Shown here one piece after another: positions 35,093 through 44,129 of a stretch of 57,932 bases of DNA. Within the stretch, counting starts at the first letter, position 1. Each line of letters starts with the position of its first letter. Location: assembly GCA_015494295.1 (NCBI GenBank), contig WGBO01000055.1:1-57932 (forward strand), in the 5' to 3' direction. Source of the stretch: Gammaproteobacteria bacterium (lineage in GTDB: Bacteria; Pseudomonadota; Gammaproteobacteria; DSM-19610). The notes beneath the pieces are model-generated. The model saw nothing but the letters and a program-made list of their open reading frames with translations. It did no database searches and was not told the DNA's origin. Made by a program: the position numbers and the translations under genes.

Positions 35093-36816
35093 TCAATACA
35101 TATCGAACGGCAGTGTGGGAATACCCAACTCCCTCAAATAGCTGTTGTGCTTCCCGGCGGCCGTTCTGATTTCTTCCCGCAGGTTGGCGAGTTGCTGGTG
35201 CACGGCATCCAGATCAACCTCCTCCTCAGGTTTTGCGGTGCTCACATAGCGCGAGATGTTGAGATTGAAATCGTGCTCTTCTTCGATTTCTTCAAGACTC
35301 ACGCAGCGGGACGCGAATATTGAACCGTTATCCAGTTCCTCCCTGACCTCCCCCTGACGGTTTTTGTAAGTATCAACGATCTTTTCGATATGCTCGGGCA
35401 GCAAGGTATTCTGTCGCTTGCCCGGAGCATAGAGTTCTGCGGCGTTGATGAAAAGCACATCATCTGTGCGCTTGCATTTTTTCAACACCAGAATACAGAC
35501 CGGAATGCCTGTGGAATAAAACAGTTTGGCCGGCAGGCCGATGACGGTGTCGATGTTGCCGTCCTTCAACAGCTTTGCGCGGATCTTCTTCTCGGCTCCA
35601 CCCCTGAACAGCACGCCGTGCGGCAGGATGATCGCCATGGCGCCGTCCTTGGCCAGGAAATGGAAGCCGTGCAACAGAAAGGCGAAGTCCGCCGCGGACT
35701 TGGGGGCGAGCCCGTAGTCCTTGAAGCGAAAATCCTTCGCCATCTCTTCGCTCGGGCTCCACTTGTAGCTGAACGGTGGATTGGCAACGACCGCATCGAA
35801 CTCGACCTTTTTGGCCGGGTTCGGCTCGCGCAGGATATCCCAATCGTTTTCCAGGCTGTCACCGTGGTGGATCTCGAACTCGGTGTCGCGCACGCCGTGC
35901 AGCAGCATGTTCATCCGGGCGAGGTTATAGGTGGTGATGTTCTTCTCCTGTCCGTAGAGCTTGCCGACGCCGTGTTTGCCATGTGCCGCCGCACGTTCAG
36001 CAGCAGCGAGCCAGAGCCGCAGGCGAAGTCGTATACCCGGTTTAACTTGTCCCTCTTGCCGGTGGCCGGATCCTGGCTGTCGAGGGTGACGATGCCGGAG
36101 AGAATGCTGGAGATCTGCTGCGGAGTGTAGAACTCGCCCGCCTTCTTGCCGCTGCCGGCGGCGAACTGCCCGATCAGGTACTCGTAGGCATCGCCCAGCA
36201 GATCCCGTTCACTGGGAAATTCCGCCAGACCCTCGGCGATCTTCTGAATGACTGTGCACAGGCGGTCGTTGCGTTGTTTGTAGTTTCTTCCGAGTTTCTC
36301 GGAGTCGAGATTGATCTCGGAGAACAGCCCCTGGAAGCTGCTGGAGAAGGATTCGTTTTCGATAAACTTAAAACCCTTCTGCAGGATTTTAAGCAACTCG
36401 TCGCTCTGTGTGCGCGCCATCTCGGCGATGCTGCTCCAGAGGTATTCGGGCTTGATCACGTAATGCACCTTGCGGCGCATGACCTTCTCGAATTCTTCGA
36501 TGTCCTCCGGATTCTGCGCATACCACACGGCCAGCAGTGAACGGCGCATCGAGCGCTTGCCGTACTCGCCGGCAGGCTCGGCCACCCTGGCCAGCGGCTC
36601 CGGCTCTTCCCTGTGGGGAAAGGGCACCACCTCGCCGCCAGGCCAGTCCGCGCCCAGCTCCTGTCTGGCCGCCGCCTCGTAATGGTCGGAGAGGTAGCGC
36701 AGGAACAGGAACGAGAGCATGTAGTCGCGGAAATCATCCGCGTTCATGGAGCCGCGCAGCTCGTCGGCGATGGCCCAGAGTATCTTGCCCAATTCTTTTT
36801 GCTGTTCTTCGGTCAT
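35093..36816 (-). pseudogene. hsdM: Type I restriction-modification methyltransferase HsdM, frameshifted
   Basis: The first part runs from the ATG at 36816 (MTEEQQKELGKILWAIADEL) through the SAM motif VYDFACGSGSLLLNVRRHM. At about 35980 the frame breaks. After HM, the expected GKHGVGKLYGQEKNITTYNL is present only in another frame and then continues in a second frame with NMLLHG, the catalytic VVANPPFSYKW and a normal C-terminus. A single missing G in ATGGGC explains it. Both halves retain all motifs, so this is a recent mutation, a phase-variable site or a sequencing error. HsdM provides the methyltransferase needed for both modification and restriction. The start overlaps fic in an ATGA arrangement. 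Confidence 0.88.
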
Positions 36817-37817
36817 GTCGTGTCCTTTGGGTTGTCCAGCAGCCGCTGGCCTGCGGCCGTGCGCCGGTATTGCTGTGTCGGGCTGCGCGGATGATCGGGC
36901 TGGGTCATCTCCACCAGGCCCGCGGCCATCGCCGGCGTCAGGTAATGCTGGCGGAAATGCTTGGTGTCCTTCAGCCCCAGCGCCCGCATCAGCTCGCCAC
37001 GCCCCATGGGGCGCTCCAGCACCGCCAGCAGGCGTTTTACTTGGGGGGTTGCTTCCGGGGTTACTTGGGGGGTCGCGGCGCGGCATGCCTCCAGAATCCG
37101 CTCTAGCATGAAAGCGATGAAAGGAGCACAGTCCGACCGTGCCGTGCTCTCGGCAATGGCCTGGTAATAGTCTTCCTGCCGGGCATGGATCAGGTTCTCC
37201 ACCGGCAGATCAGCCAGCACCGGACGCCAGCGGCTCAGGATCAGGGTCTGCCACAGCCGCCCCAAACGCCCGTTGCCATCTTCGAAGGGATGGATGAATT
37301 CGAACTCGTAATGAAACACCGCAGCGGCAATCAGCGGATGTTCCTCGCAGGTCTCCAACCAGCCCAGCAAATCCGCGATCAGGCCCGGCACCCGTTCCGC
37401 CGGTGGCGCCATGTGAATGACCTGCCTGCCCTGCATCACCCCCACGCCGCCCGCGCGGTAGCGGCCCGCCTCGTCCAGCAGGCGCGCCATCAGCACCCCG
37501 TGCGCCTCCAGCAAATCTGCCTCCCGCGCTGGATGCCACTTCCCCAGCCGTTCGTAAGCCGCCAGCGCATTGCGTACCTCCTGAATCTCGCGCGGCGGCG
37601 CCATCACCGGCTTACCTTCGAGAATGGCCGTGATCTGCTCCTCGCTCAGGGTATTGCCCTCGATGGCCAGAGACCCCTGGATGGTGCGGATGCGGTTCGC
37701 CCGGCGCAGGCGCGGGATATCGCCAGAAAAAAGCGACAGTTTGCCCACGGCCTCGGCGATCCCGGCCACCAGGGAGATGATGGGTGGCGTGAGTGTGTAG
37801 GGAGGCCGATAACCCAA
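36813..37817 (-). CDS. Fic-family protein with N-terminal autoinhibitory motif
   Basis: The 334-residue protein has the Fic motif HPFEDGNGRLGR (176-187) with catalytic His 176, and the inhibitory-helix motif SLAIEGN (49-55), marking a class II, self-inhibited AMPylase-type enzyme. A C-terminal winged-helix-like region follows a short TPQVTPEATPQV repeat. The start is TTG at 37817, with GGAGGT located 8 nt upstream inside the end of hsdS. It sits between hsdS and hsdM and overlaps hsdM by 4 nt. Target unknown. Confidence 0.88.
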   Translation of the reverse strand: MGYRPPYTLTPPIISLVAGIAEAVGKLSLFSGDIPRLRRANRIRTIQGSLAIEGNTLSEEQITAILEGKPVMAPPREIQEVRNALAAYERLGKWHPAREADLLEAHGVLMARLLDEAGRYRAGGVGVMQGRQVIHMAPPAERVPGLIADLLGWLETCEEHPLIAAAVFHYEFEFIHPFEDGNGRLGRLWQTLILSRWRPVLADLPVENLIHARQEDYYQAIAESTARSDCAPFIAFMLERILEACRAATPQVTPEATPQVKRLLAVLERPMGRGELMRALGLKDTKHFRQHYLTPAMAAGLVEMTQPDHPRSPTQQYRRTAAGQRLLDNPKDTT

Positions 37818-37818
37818 C

Positions 37819-38466
37819 TTAGGCCACCTCCAGCGGGAAAAGCTGCTGCATCAGACCCTTTTTGTGCCGCTTGAGGGCTTCGATCTTTTCGTCCTGATCG
37901 CGGATCAAATCGTCGAGCGAGGACAGGCAACCGGCGATTTTTTGTTGTTCTTCAAGCGTCGGCGGAATTGCAAGTGTTAGTTTTTCGAGCTGGGTCGGGT
38001 ACAGGTGAACGACTGAATCGCCCTGCGCGACCTTGCTAATTCCGGATTTCAGGTTGCCGCGAACATAGTAGGCCAGAAACGCCCCACTCATGGCCGACCG
38101 GAAAATATTGAGATCGCCGCCGAGGGCCACACCTTTGATCATCACGCAAGAGGCTGTCGCAATATCCTCTTTTGTTTCGCCAGATGCCGGAATGATCACG
38201 TCATTCTGTTCGCTTAAAACGAGGCCAGCAGGGTCTGCATGTGTTGATGATGCGACTTCCCGAATAACTTCTCCGTAAAGCGTATAAAGCTCGCCGTAGC
38301 GAACGCATGGCAAAGTTCCGTCCGGCTTGATGTCGGATTTGGATATTCCTTTTCCCTTGCTGATGGTTCCGATATCCCCCAACCGCATCACCTCCCACGG
38401 CCCGGCATCGCGGAATTCGGGGAAGCGCAATCTCGGCGTCACAGCCTTTGTTTTGGCTCTGCTCAT
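37819..38466 (-). CDS. hsdS: Half-length type I restriction specificity subunit HsdS
   Basis: The 215-residue protein starts [23 protein letters not shown], contains one target-recognition domain and ends with a conserved helix, [41 protein letters not shown]. Full HsdS has two such domains and ~400 residues, so only one half-site would be read. It could work as a dimer with palindromic recognition, as known for truncated HsdS, or be a deletion product. ATG at 38466 overlaps dinD in ATGA. Confidence 0.85.
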   Translation of the reverse strand: MSRAKTKAVTPRLRFPEFRDAGPWEVMRLGDIGTISKGKGISKSDIKPDGTLPCVRYGELYTLYGEVIREVASSTHADPAGLVLSEQNDVIIPASGETKEDIATASCVMIKGVALGGDLNIFRSAMSGAFLAYYVRGNLKSGISKVAQGDSVVHLYPTQLEKLTLAIPPTLEEQQKIAGCLSSLDDLIRDQDEKIEALKRHKKGLMQQLFPLEVA

Positions 38467-39305
38467 TCCTGTTCCAGCCCGTCAGGATTTTTCAGCGCTT
38501 TCTTCTGCTCCGAAGTCAGGCGGCGCTCTACTTTTTTCACGTCTTCCTCGGGCGGAAGGGATTCGGGACGGATGCCCCGGTTCAGCAGGGTCTGGCGCAC
38601 GGCCTTGTTGTTGGTGATGTGTTCGTCGGAGATTTCCGGCTCGCTGCACATGTTCTGTTCGCGGGCGTTGTGGATGGTGATCTCGGTGGCGAAGTCCTTG
38701 GCCTTGAGGATGATGGTGGGGGCAAAGTCGGCCAGAGGGCGGCTTTCGGGCACTTTCCAACGGGCCTTCATCGCCTGGGTACTCTTGCCAAACAGGGCAT
38801 GGTCGCCCTTGCTGCGGATGAGAGCGAAGTTCCTGTTGCCGCCGGTTTGCTCGTAGATGACCTTGGAAAGTTCCTTTTCGGTATCAGCCAGCTTGCGGCG
38901 TGCGGATACCCGCTCGGCCTCCAGCATGCGCTGTTCGATCAACTCGGCCTTGCGGGTCTGCATGGCGAAGTAGGTCTGGGCAAAAGCGATTTGGGGCTTG
39001 GCCGGATCGCCGTTCTGGGCCACCAGATAGCAGGCGTAACGGGTGAGCATGATATCCGGGATTTCGCGGCGGCTGCCGGAGCCGAGTTCGACCATTTTCC
39101 CGACGTCGGCAAAATGGTCTTCGATGGCGTGGCCGGACAGTTCGCAAGCCGTCCTGGCCTTGGAGATCACGTTCAGGAAGTTGTCCCACTTGCTGTAGCC
39201 CAGCAGGTGCTGGAGGTCCCGCGCCAGCCAGTACTCGACACCGTTGTCGGTCTGCTGGGCGTGGGCTTCAAAGGTTTCGGTCATCTGGGTGATTTCATGC
39301 TGCAT
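38463..39305 (-). CDS. dinD: DNA-damage-inducible protein D (DinD)
   Basis: The 280-residue protein contains [58 protein letters not shown] and [15 protein letters not shown], all DinD hallmarks. It is an SOS-induced inhibitor of RecA filament activity in E. coli. I see no clear LexA box before it, and it is embedded in the hsd operon, so regulation probably follows the operon. GGGAGG precedes the ATG. Confidence 0.9.
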   Translation of the reverse strand: MQHEITQMTETFEAHAQQTDNGVEYWLARDLQHLLGYSKWDNFLNVISKARTACELSGHAIEDHFADVGKMVELGSGSRREIPDIMLTRYACYLVAQNGDPAKPQIAFAQTYFAMQTRKAELIEQRMLEAERVSARRKLADTEKELSKVIYEQTGGNRNFALIRSKGDHALFGKSTQAMKARWKVPESRPLADFAPTIILKAKDFATEITIHNAREQNMCSEPEISDEHITNNKAVRQTLLNRGIRPESLPPEEDVKKVERRLTSEQKKALKNPDGLEQE

Positions 39306-39320
39306 GGCGTTGCCTCCCTG

Positions 39321-42284
39321 TCATTCTTCATAGACCTCCAGCCCGGAGATCTCGCGCCCCTCGGCCTTGCGGCGCAGCAGCGGGATCAGGTCATCCATCA
39401 AGGCCAACTCGGCCCTGGCGCGGGCCTTCCAGCCCAGCCCCTTGGGCCTGAACAGCTCGGTGAGCGCGTCGGGGTCGAAGATGTAGCGGTCAAGAATGTG
39501 ATCGACAAAGCCCTGTAGCGCCTCCACGGACAGGTCGTGCTTTTCAGCGATGCGCGCCAGCTCCTCGGCCTGGCACTTGGCCTTGAATTGTTCGTATCCC
39601 CGGCGGATGTCCTCTTCGCTCAGGCCTTCGCCTTCCTTGAGGGTGGCGATGTAGGCCTCGAGATCCTCGCGCTCGTCCATCAGCCGGGCGCTGGAGGCGA
39701 GCAGGCCCATGAGCTGCTCGCGGGTCATTTTCTGCTTCCTGGGCGGCTGGCCGCTGAAGCGGGCGATGAGCTTCATGATGTAGTCGTAATCGATGAGTGC
39801 CGAGTCGAACAGCACAAACTCGAAATCGAGTTGCTGGATGGGGTCGTCGGGGTTCTCTTCGCGCTTTTTGCTCTCTTCCTGCAGGCGCTTGGCCGTCTCC
39901 AGATACTGGGCGGAGAAGGCATGCAGGTCATCGCGGGGCATCAGCGCCTCAATCTTCGCCTTTTGTTCCTCGTCGAGGTCGGTGTACTGGTCGAGCTGGG
40001 TGGTGAGACGGCGCACTTCCTTGAATCGCTCGATAAAGCCCGCGCGCGCCTCGTCGCCCTTGAGGTTGGCCACCTCTTCGGGGCGGGCGTCCAGACCCTG
40101 AGCGGCCATGAACGCCTTGAGCTTCTGCGTCGATTCTTCGAGTTTCTCGATGACCCTGGGCGCGGGGTCCACCAGCCAGACCTCCTTGGCTCGCTCGGGT
40201 GCCTCGCCGGAGAAGAGCGCGATCGCCTCATCCACTGCCGCCTTCCGGGCGCGGAAGTCGAGGATGTTGCCGTAGGGCTTGGAGTCGTTGAGCACCCGGT
40301 TGGTGCGGGAGAAGGCCTGGATGAGGCCGTGATATTTCAGGTTCTTGTCCACATACAGGGTGTTGAGATACTGCGAGTCGAAGCCAGTGAGCAGCATGTC
40401 GACGACGATGGTGATGCCGATCTTCTTGTCCCGCGGCAGGTCGCTGTTGGGGTATTTCTGGTCCTTGATGCGCTGCTGGATGTCCTGATAGTAGCTGTCG
40501 AAATTGGCCAGGTTGTGGCTGGTGCCATAGCACGCGTTGTAGTCGTCGATGATTTCGGTCAGCGCCGCCTTCTTACGGTTCGGTTCCACCTTGTTGTCTG
40601 CCAGCTCTTGTGGCAGTTCCTCCTGTAGCTGGGCAACATCGCGGTTGCCTTCGGCAGGCGGCGAGAAGACGCAGACGATGTTCAGCGGGATGAAGTCCTC
40701 ATCCGCCTCGGCCCGCTCTGCCTGGATCTCCCGAAATAGATGGAAGTAATCGATGGCGTCGTCGATGGAAGCGGTGGCGAACAGGGCGTTGAACTTGCGC
40801 TCATTGGGGGCCGCGTCGTGCTTGTCCAGAATCGCCTCGACCACGGCCCGCTTGGCCAGGGTTTCGCCGGGCTTGATGTCGGCGCCTTCAGGTTTGTCGT
40901 AGTCGACATGGAAACGCAGCACATTGCCGTCATCGATAGCGTGGGTGATGGTGTAGACGTGGAGCTGCTTGTCAAAGATGTCCTGGGTGGTGGCCAGGCG
41001 GGCCTCATCGCCTTCAATGCGGCGATAGGTGGCGTTCTGCTCAAAGATGGGCGTGCCGGTGAATCCGAAGATCTGGGCCTTGGGGAAGAATTCGCGGATG
41101 GCCTGGTGGTTTTCGCCGAAATGGGAGCGGTGGCACTCGTCGAAGATGAATACCACACGCTTGTCGCACAGCGGCTCGAGGCGCTGGCGGTACTGCTTGC
41201 GGTGATTGGCATCCAGCGCCAGACCCAGCTTCTGAATGGTGGTGACGATAACCTTGTCTTTGTAATCCTCCGATAGCAGCCGCTGCACAAGGGTTTCGGT
41301 GTTGGTGTTCTCCTCCACGCACCCGGGCTGGAAGCGGTTGAATTCCTCCCGGGTCTGTTTGTCGAGATCCTTGCGGTCCACCACCAACAGGCATTTCTCG
41401 ATGTCGGGATTGTCCTTGAGCAGCGTGGAGGCCTTGAAGGAGGTCAGCGTCTTGCCCGAGCCGGTGGTGTGCCAGATATAGCCATTGCCCCGGTTCTCAT
41501 GGATACTATCGACGATGGCCTTGACCGCATAGATCTGGTACGGGCGCATCATCAGGATCTTGCGCTCGGTCTGGATTAGCACCATGTAGCGGCTGAGCAT
41601 CTGCGCCAGGGTGCACTTGGCGAGGAAGGCATCCGCAAAGGCGTCGAGGTGGGTGATTTTCTTGTTGTCCGGCGACGCCCAGCGGTAAACGGGCAAAAAC
41701 CGCTCCTCGACATTGAAGGCGAAGTGCTCGTTATTGTTGTTTGCGAAGTACCAGGTCTGGCTGCGATTGCTGACGATGAACAACCGCATGAAACAGAGCA
41801 GGCTGTTCGTGTAACCATTGCCCGGGTCATTGCGGTAGTCGATGATCTGTTGCATCGCCTTGCGCGGCGAGACCTGCAAGGATTTCAGCTCGATCTGCAC
41901 CAGCGGCAGGCCGTTGATCAGCAGGATGACATCGTAGCGATGATGGCTGCTCTTGGTGTTGATTCGCGGCTGGTTGACGACTTCGAAGGTGTTTTTGCAC
42001 CAGTCCTTGAGGTTTACCAGCTGATAGTGCAGCGGCGTGCCGTCCTCGCGCTCGAAAGTGTTGCGGTTTCGCAGGCGCTCGGCGTTTGCGAAAACATCGG
42101 GCGTCACGATCTCTTCCAGCAGGCGCTCGAATTCGCTGCCGGTCAGCTTCACCCGGTTGAGCGATTCGAACTTTTCGCGGAAATTGTGTTCCAGCGTTTC
42201 GCGGTCGCGGATGTCGTGGCGGTAAGTGTATTTGAGCCCTTCAAGCTTTTTAATCAGCTCCTGTTCAATCTCGAGTTCTTTTGT
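39321..42284 (-). CDS. hsdR: Type I restriction endonuclease subunit HsdR
   Basis: The ~987-residue protein has the N-terminal PD-(D/E)xK nuclease (RYDVILLINGLPLVQIELK), the translocase Walker A TTGSGKTLTSF, DECHRS and the helicase motif GFTGTPIF, and a C-terminal helical region. It translocates DNA and cuts at a distance in complex with HsdM and HsdS. The ATG at 42284 (MTKELEIEQELIKKLE) is preferred; an in-frame TTG at 42347 adds 21 residues that do not resemble the family start. It follows the broken HTH gene by 270 bp that show no clear gene. Confidence 0.93.
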   Translation of the reverse strand, partial: TKELEIEQELIKKLEGLKYTYRHDIRDRETLEHNFREKFESLNRVKLTGSEFERLLEEIVTPDVFANAERLRNRNTFEREDGTPLHYQLVNLKDWCKNTFEVVNQPRINTKSSHHRYDVILLINGLPLVQIELKSLQVSPRKAMQQIIDYRNDPGNGYTNSLLCFMRLFIVSNRSQTWYFANNNNEHFAFNVEERFLPVYRWASPDNKKITHLDAFADAFLAKCTLAQMLSRYMVLIQTERKILMMRPYQIYAVKAIVDSIHENRGNGYIWHTTGSGKTLTSFKASTLLKDNPDIEKCLLVVDRKDLDKQTREEFNRFQPGCVEENTNTETLVQRLLSEDYKDKVIVTTIQKLGLALDANHRKQYRQRLEPLCDKRVVFIFDECHRSHFGENHQAIREFFPKAQIFGFTGTPIFEQNATYRRIEGDEARLATTQDIFDKQLHVYTITHAIDDGNVLRFHVDYDKPEGADIKPGETLAKRAVVEAILDKHDAAPNERKFNALFATASIDDAIDYFHLFREIQAERAEADEDFIPLNIVCVFSPPAEGNRDVAQLQEELPQELADNKVEPNRKKAALTEIIDDYNACYGTSHNLANFDSYYQDIQQRIKDQKYPNSDLPRDKKIGITIVVDMLLTGFDSQYLNTLYVDKNLKYHGLIQAFSRTNRVLNDSKPYGNILDFRARKAAVDEAIALFSGEAPERAKEVWLVDPAPRVIEKLEESTQKLKAFMAAQGLDARPEEVANLKGDEARAGFIERFKEVRRLTTQLDQYTDLDEEQKAKIEALMPRDDLHAFSAQYLETAKRLQEESKKREENPDDPIQQLDFEFVLFDSALIDYDYIMKLIARFSGQPPRKQKMTREQLMGLLASSARLMDEREDLEAYIATLKEGEGLSEEDIRRGYEQFKAKCQAEELARIAEKHDLSVEALQGFVDHILDRYIFDPDALTELFRPKGLGWKARARAELALMDDLIPLLRRKAEGREISGLEVYEE

Positions 42285-42554
42285 CATTTCTTCCACCGAA
42301 TCCGCCGTGGCCACACCATCATTCACGTAACGAGACAAATCATCCAATAGGCAGATGTCGATCCAATGTCACCCAGCACCTGTGGGCGGCAGATCCCTAA
42401 GGCGTGAAGTTTTCCCGCTGTCTCGTCTAACAGCATGCTTTCCATGCGCCAGGTAGCGCCGTTGCCTGCCTCGCTCATTCCATCCTCCCACAACATGAAC
42501 CGCAAAAGCCGGAAAGGCCTGTTCGCCCTTCCGGCGCGAGAAGGGATACTTGCA

Positions 42555-42747
42555 TCAGCACCGAAATGCGGTCCGCTGTTGTTCGATCCAGTGACCGATA
42601 TCCGCCCGGGTAAAACGCCACGCCCCTCCCACCTTGAAAGCAGGGATCTTCTTCGCCACCAACCGGTAGGTAGATGGTGCGCTTGCCGACCTTCAGATAT
42701 TTGGCGACTTCGTCCAGGGTGAATATCTCACCGATTTCCTCGGACAT
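42555..42747 (-). pseudogene. Excisionase-type helix-turn-helix gene with 4-bp duplication
   Basis: The frame starts MSEEIGEIFTLDEVAKYLKVGKRTIY, a standard small HTH/excisionase domain. After TIY the frame shifts. The family sequence RLVAKKIPAFKVGGAWRFTRADIGHWIEQQRTAF continues in another frame to a TGA at 42555. The cause is a tandem GTAG duplication at 42666-42673; removing 4 nt restores a 62-residue protein. It may have regulated the adjacent hsd genes. Confidence 0.8.
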
Positions 42748-42828
42748 GAGCTCTGCCTCTGGCGGGGTACCGACCGGTAATTCTGTCAACCACACGGCAA
42801 CGAAAGGCAAAGTAAAACAGCAACTTAT

Positions 42829-43266
42829 CTAGCCGGTCGTGTTGTGCTCCACCCAGCGGCTGCTTTCCGGCAGTTGCTCCTTTTTCCAGAACGGCGCCCG
42901 CGACTTCAGTTCCTCCATCAGCCAGCGACTGGCCTCGAAGGCGTCCTTGCGGTGCGCGGACCAGACCGCTACCAGCACGATCGGCTCGGCCGGGTGCAGT
43001 TCCCCGACCCGGTGCACGATCAGGGTATCGACCAGATCCCAGCGCGTCCCTGCCTCGGCGCTGATCGTCTCCAGGTAACGCTCGGTCATGCCCGGGTAGT
43101 GCTCAAGGAACATGCCCCGCACCTCATCGCCCTCGTTGAAGTCGCGCATGGTGCCGACGAACACGGCCGTGGCGCCGAACTTGCCCGCCTGCTGCGGGCG
43201 CGCGGCCTGGCGCGCCTGCACCTCGGCCCAGGGGTCGAAGGGCTGCGCGGTGATACGCACGTTCAA
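42829..43266 (-). CDS. moaE: Molybdopterin synthase catalytic subunit MoaE
   Basis: The 145-residue protein has TAVFVGTMRDFNEGDEV, LFLEHY-like GMFLEHYPGMTERYL, VHRVGEL and the catalytic-lysine region SRAPFWKKE. MoaE forms the heterotetramer with MoaD that inserts the dithiolene sulfurs of molybdopterin. The start is TTG at 43266, overlapping moaD by TTGA, or GTG 6 nt further in. Confidence 0.92.
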   Translation of the reverse strand: MNVRITAQPFDPWAEVQARQAARPQQAGKFGATAVFVGTMRDFNEGDEVRGMFLEHYPGMTERYLETISAEAGTRWDLVDTLIVHRVGELHPAEPIVLVAVWSAHRKDAFEASRWLMEELKSRAPFWKKEQLPESSRWVEHNTTG

Positions 43267-43502
43267 CGGGCACCCCCGGTCACGGGCGGGAAAAAGGCCA
43301 CTTCGTCGTTCTCGGAGAGGATAGCGTCGGGACCCACGTATTCCATGTTGCGCGCCGCCAACACATTGTCTGGAAAGGGTTCTTCGGGCAACAGCAGGGC
43401 CCAGGCGCCGGCCACGGTGGTATTTTCCGGTACCGTCAGCGTGCGGGCGTCGAATCCATGACGCTCCCGCAAGCCGGCAAACAGTCTGACTTCGATACGC
43501 AT
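43263..43502 (-). CDS. moaD: Molybdopterin synthase sulfur carrier subunit MoaD
   Basis: The 79-residue beta-grasp protein has VRLFAGLRE at the N-terminus and ENDEVAFFPPVTGGAR at the C-terminus. MoaD normally ends in Gly-Gly, which is thiocarboxylated; here two residues, Ala-Arg, follow the GG before the stop. The extension would have to be removed for activity, or the stop has drifted downstream because of the moaE overlap. Confidence 0.88.
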   Translation of the reverse strand: MRIEVRLFAGLRERHGFDARTLTVPENTTVAGAWALLLPEEPFPDNVLAARNMEYVGPDAILSENDEVAFFPPVTGGAR

Positions 43503-43633
43503 TTTGCTGCTCCCGCGTTGCCTCCGTATGCCGGGGACCCTATAGTTACGTCTGACCGAACATAAAGATTCTGAAAATGCTGCCGGTACAGTGTATCACG
43601 CAGCCCCCTCGATTCACCCGGACACGGATACGA

Positions 43634-44119
43634 ATGGCAAGCAGACTGACCCATTTCAACGCGGCGGGCGAGGCCCACATGGTCGATGTCGGCGGCAAGG
43701 CGATTTCCAGCCGCCGCGCGGTCGCCGACGGCTGGATTTCCATGCAGCCGTCCACCCTGCAACACATCCGCAACGGCGACAACAAGAAGGGCGACGTGCT
43801 AGGCGTCGCGCGTATCGCCGGCATCATGGCCGCCAAGAAGACCGCCGACCTGATCCCCCTGTGCCATCCGCTGGCGCTGACGCGCGTGGAGGTCGATTTC
43901 GAAACCCGCGACGAGCCGGCCTCGGTGTACTGCCGCGCGACGGTGGAGACCCGTGGCCAGACCGGCGTGGAAATGGAGGCCCTGACCGCCGTGCAGATCG
44001 CGCTGCTGACGGTCTACGACATGTGCAAGGCCGTGGATCGTGGCATGACGCTGCACGAGATTCGTCTGCAGGAAAAGGAAGGCGGCAAATCCGGCCACTG
44101 GCAACGGGACGCCTCCTGA
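43634..44119 (+). CDS. moaC: Cyclic pyranopterin monophosphate synthase MoaC
   Basis: The 161-residue protein has [18 protein letters not shown], the catalytic [31 protein letters not shown] and [26 protein letters not shown]. It converts the MoaA product to cyclic pyranopterin monophosphate. ATG at 43634 is chosen over an in-frame ATG at 43577. It is divergent from moaDE, so both sides share the 131-bp control region. Confidence 0.94.
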   Translation: MASRLTHFNAAGEAHMVDVGGKAISSRRAVADGWISMQPSTLQHIRNGDNKKGDVLGVARIAGIMAAKKTADLIPLCHPLALTRVEVDFETRDEPASVYCRATVETRGQTGVEMEALTAVQIALLTVYDMCKAVDRGMTLHEIRLQEKEGGKSGHWQRDAS

Positions 44120-44129
44120 AGGAGCCGCA

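Noticed and set aside
36960..37075. Short G-rich tandem repeat within fic as a phase-variation tract
   Set aside because: The two ACTTGGGGGGT copies are only part of a TPQV-coding repeat in frame; the G-runs of six are short, and no frame disruption is seen.
42323..42505. Small minus-strand open frame of up to 60 codons between the HTH pseudogene and hsdR
   Set aside because: No family recognised, it overlaps the possible upstream start of hsdR, and it has no clear ribosome site. It might be a remnant but cannot be supported.
35037..42828. Attachment-site direct repeats bordering the restriction island
   Set aside because: The two borders (35037-35092 and 42748-42828) were compared by eye and share no convincing repeat; there is no integrase or tRNA next to them.
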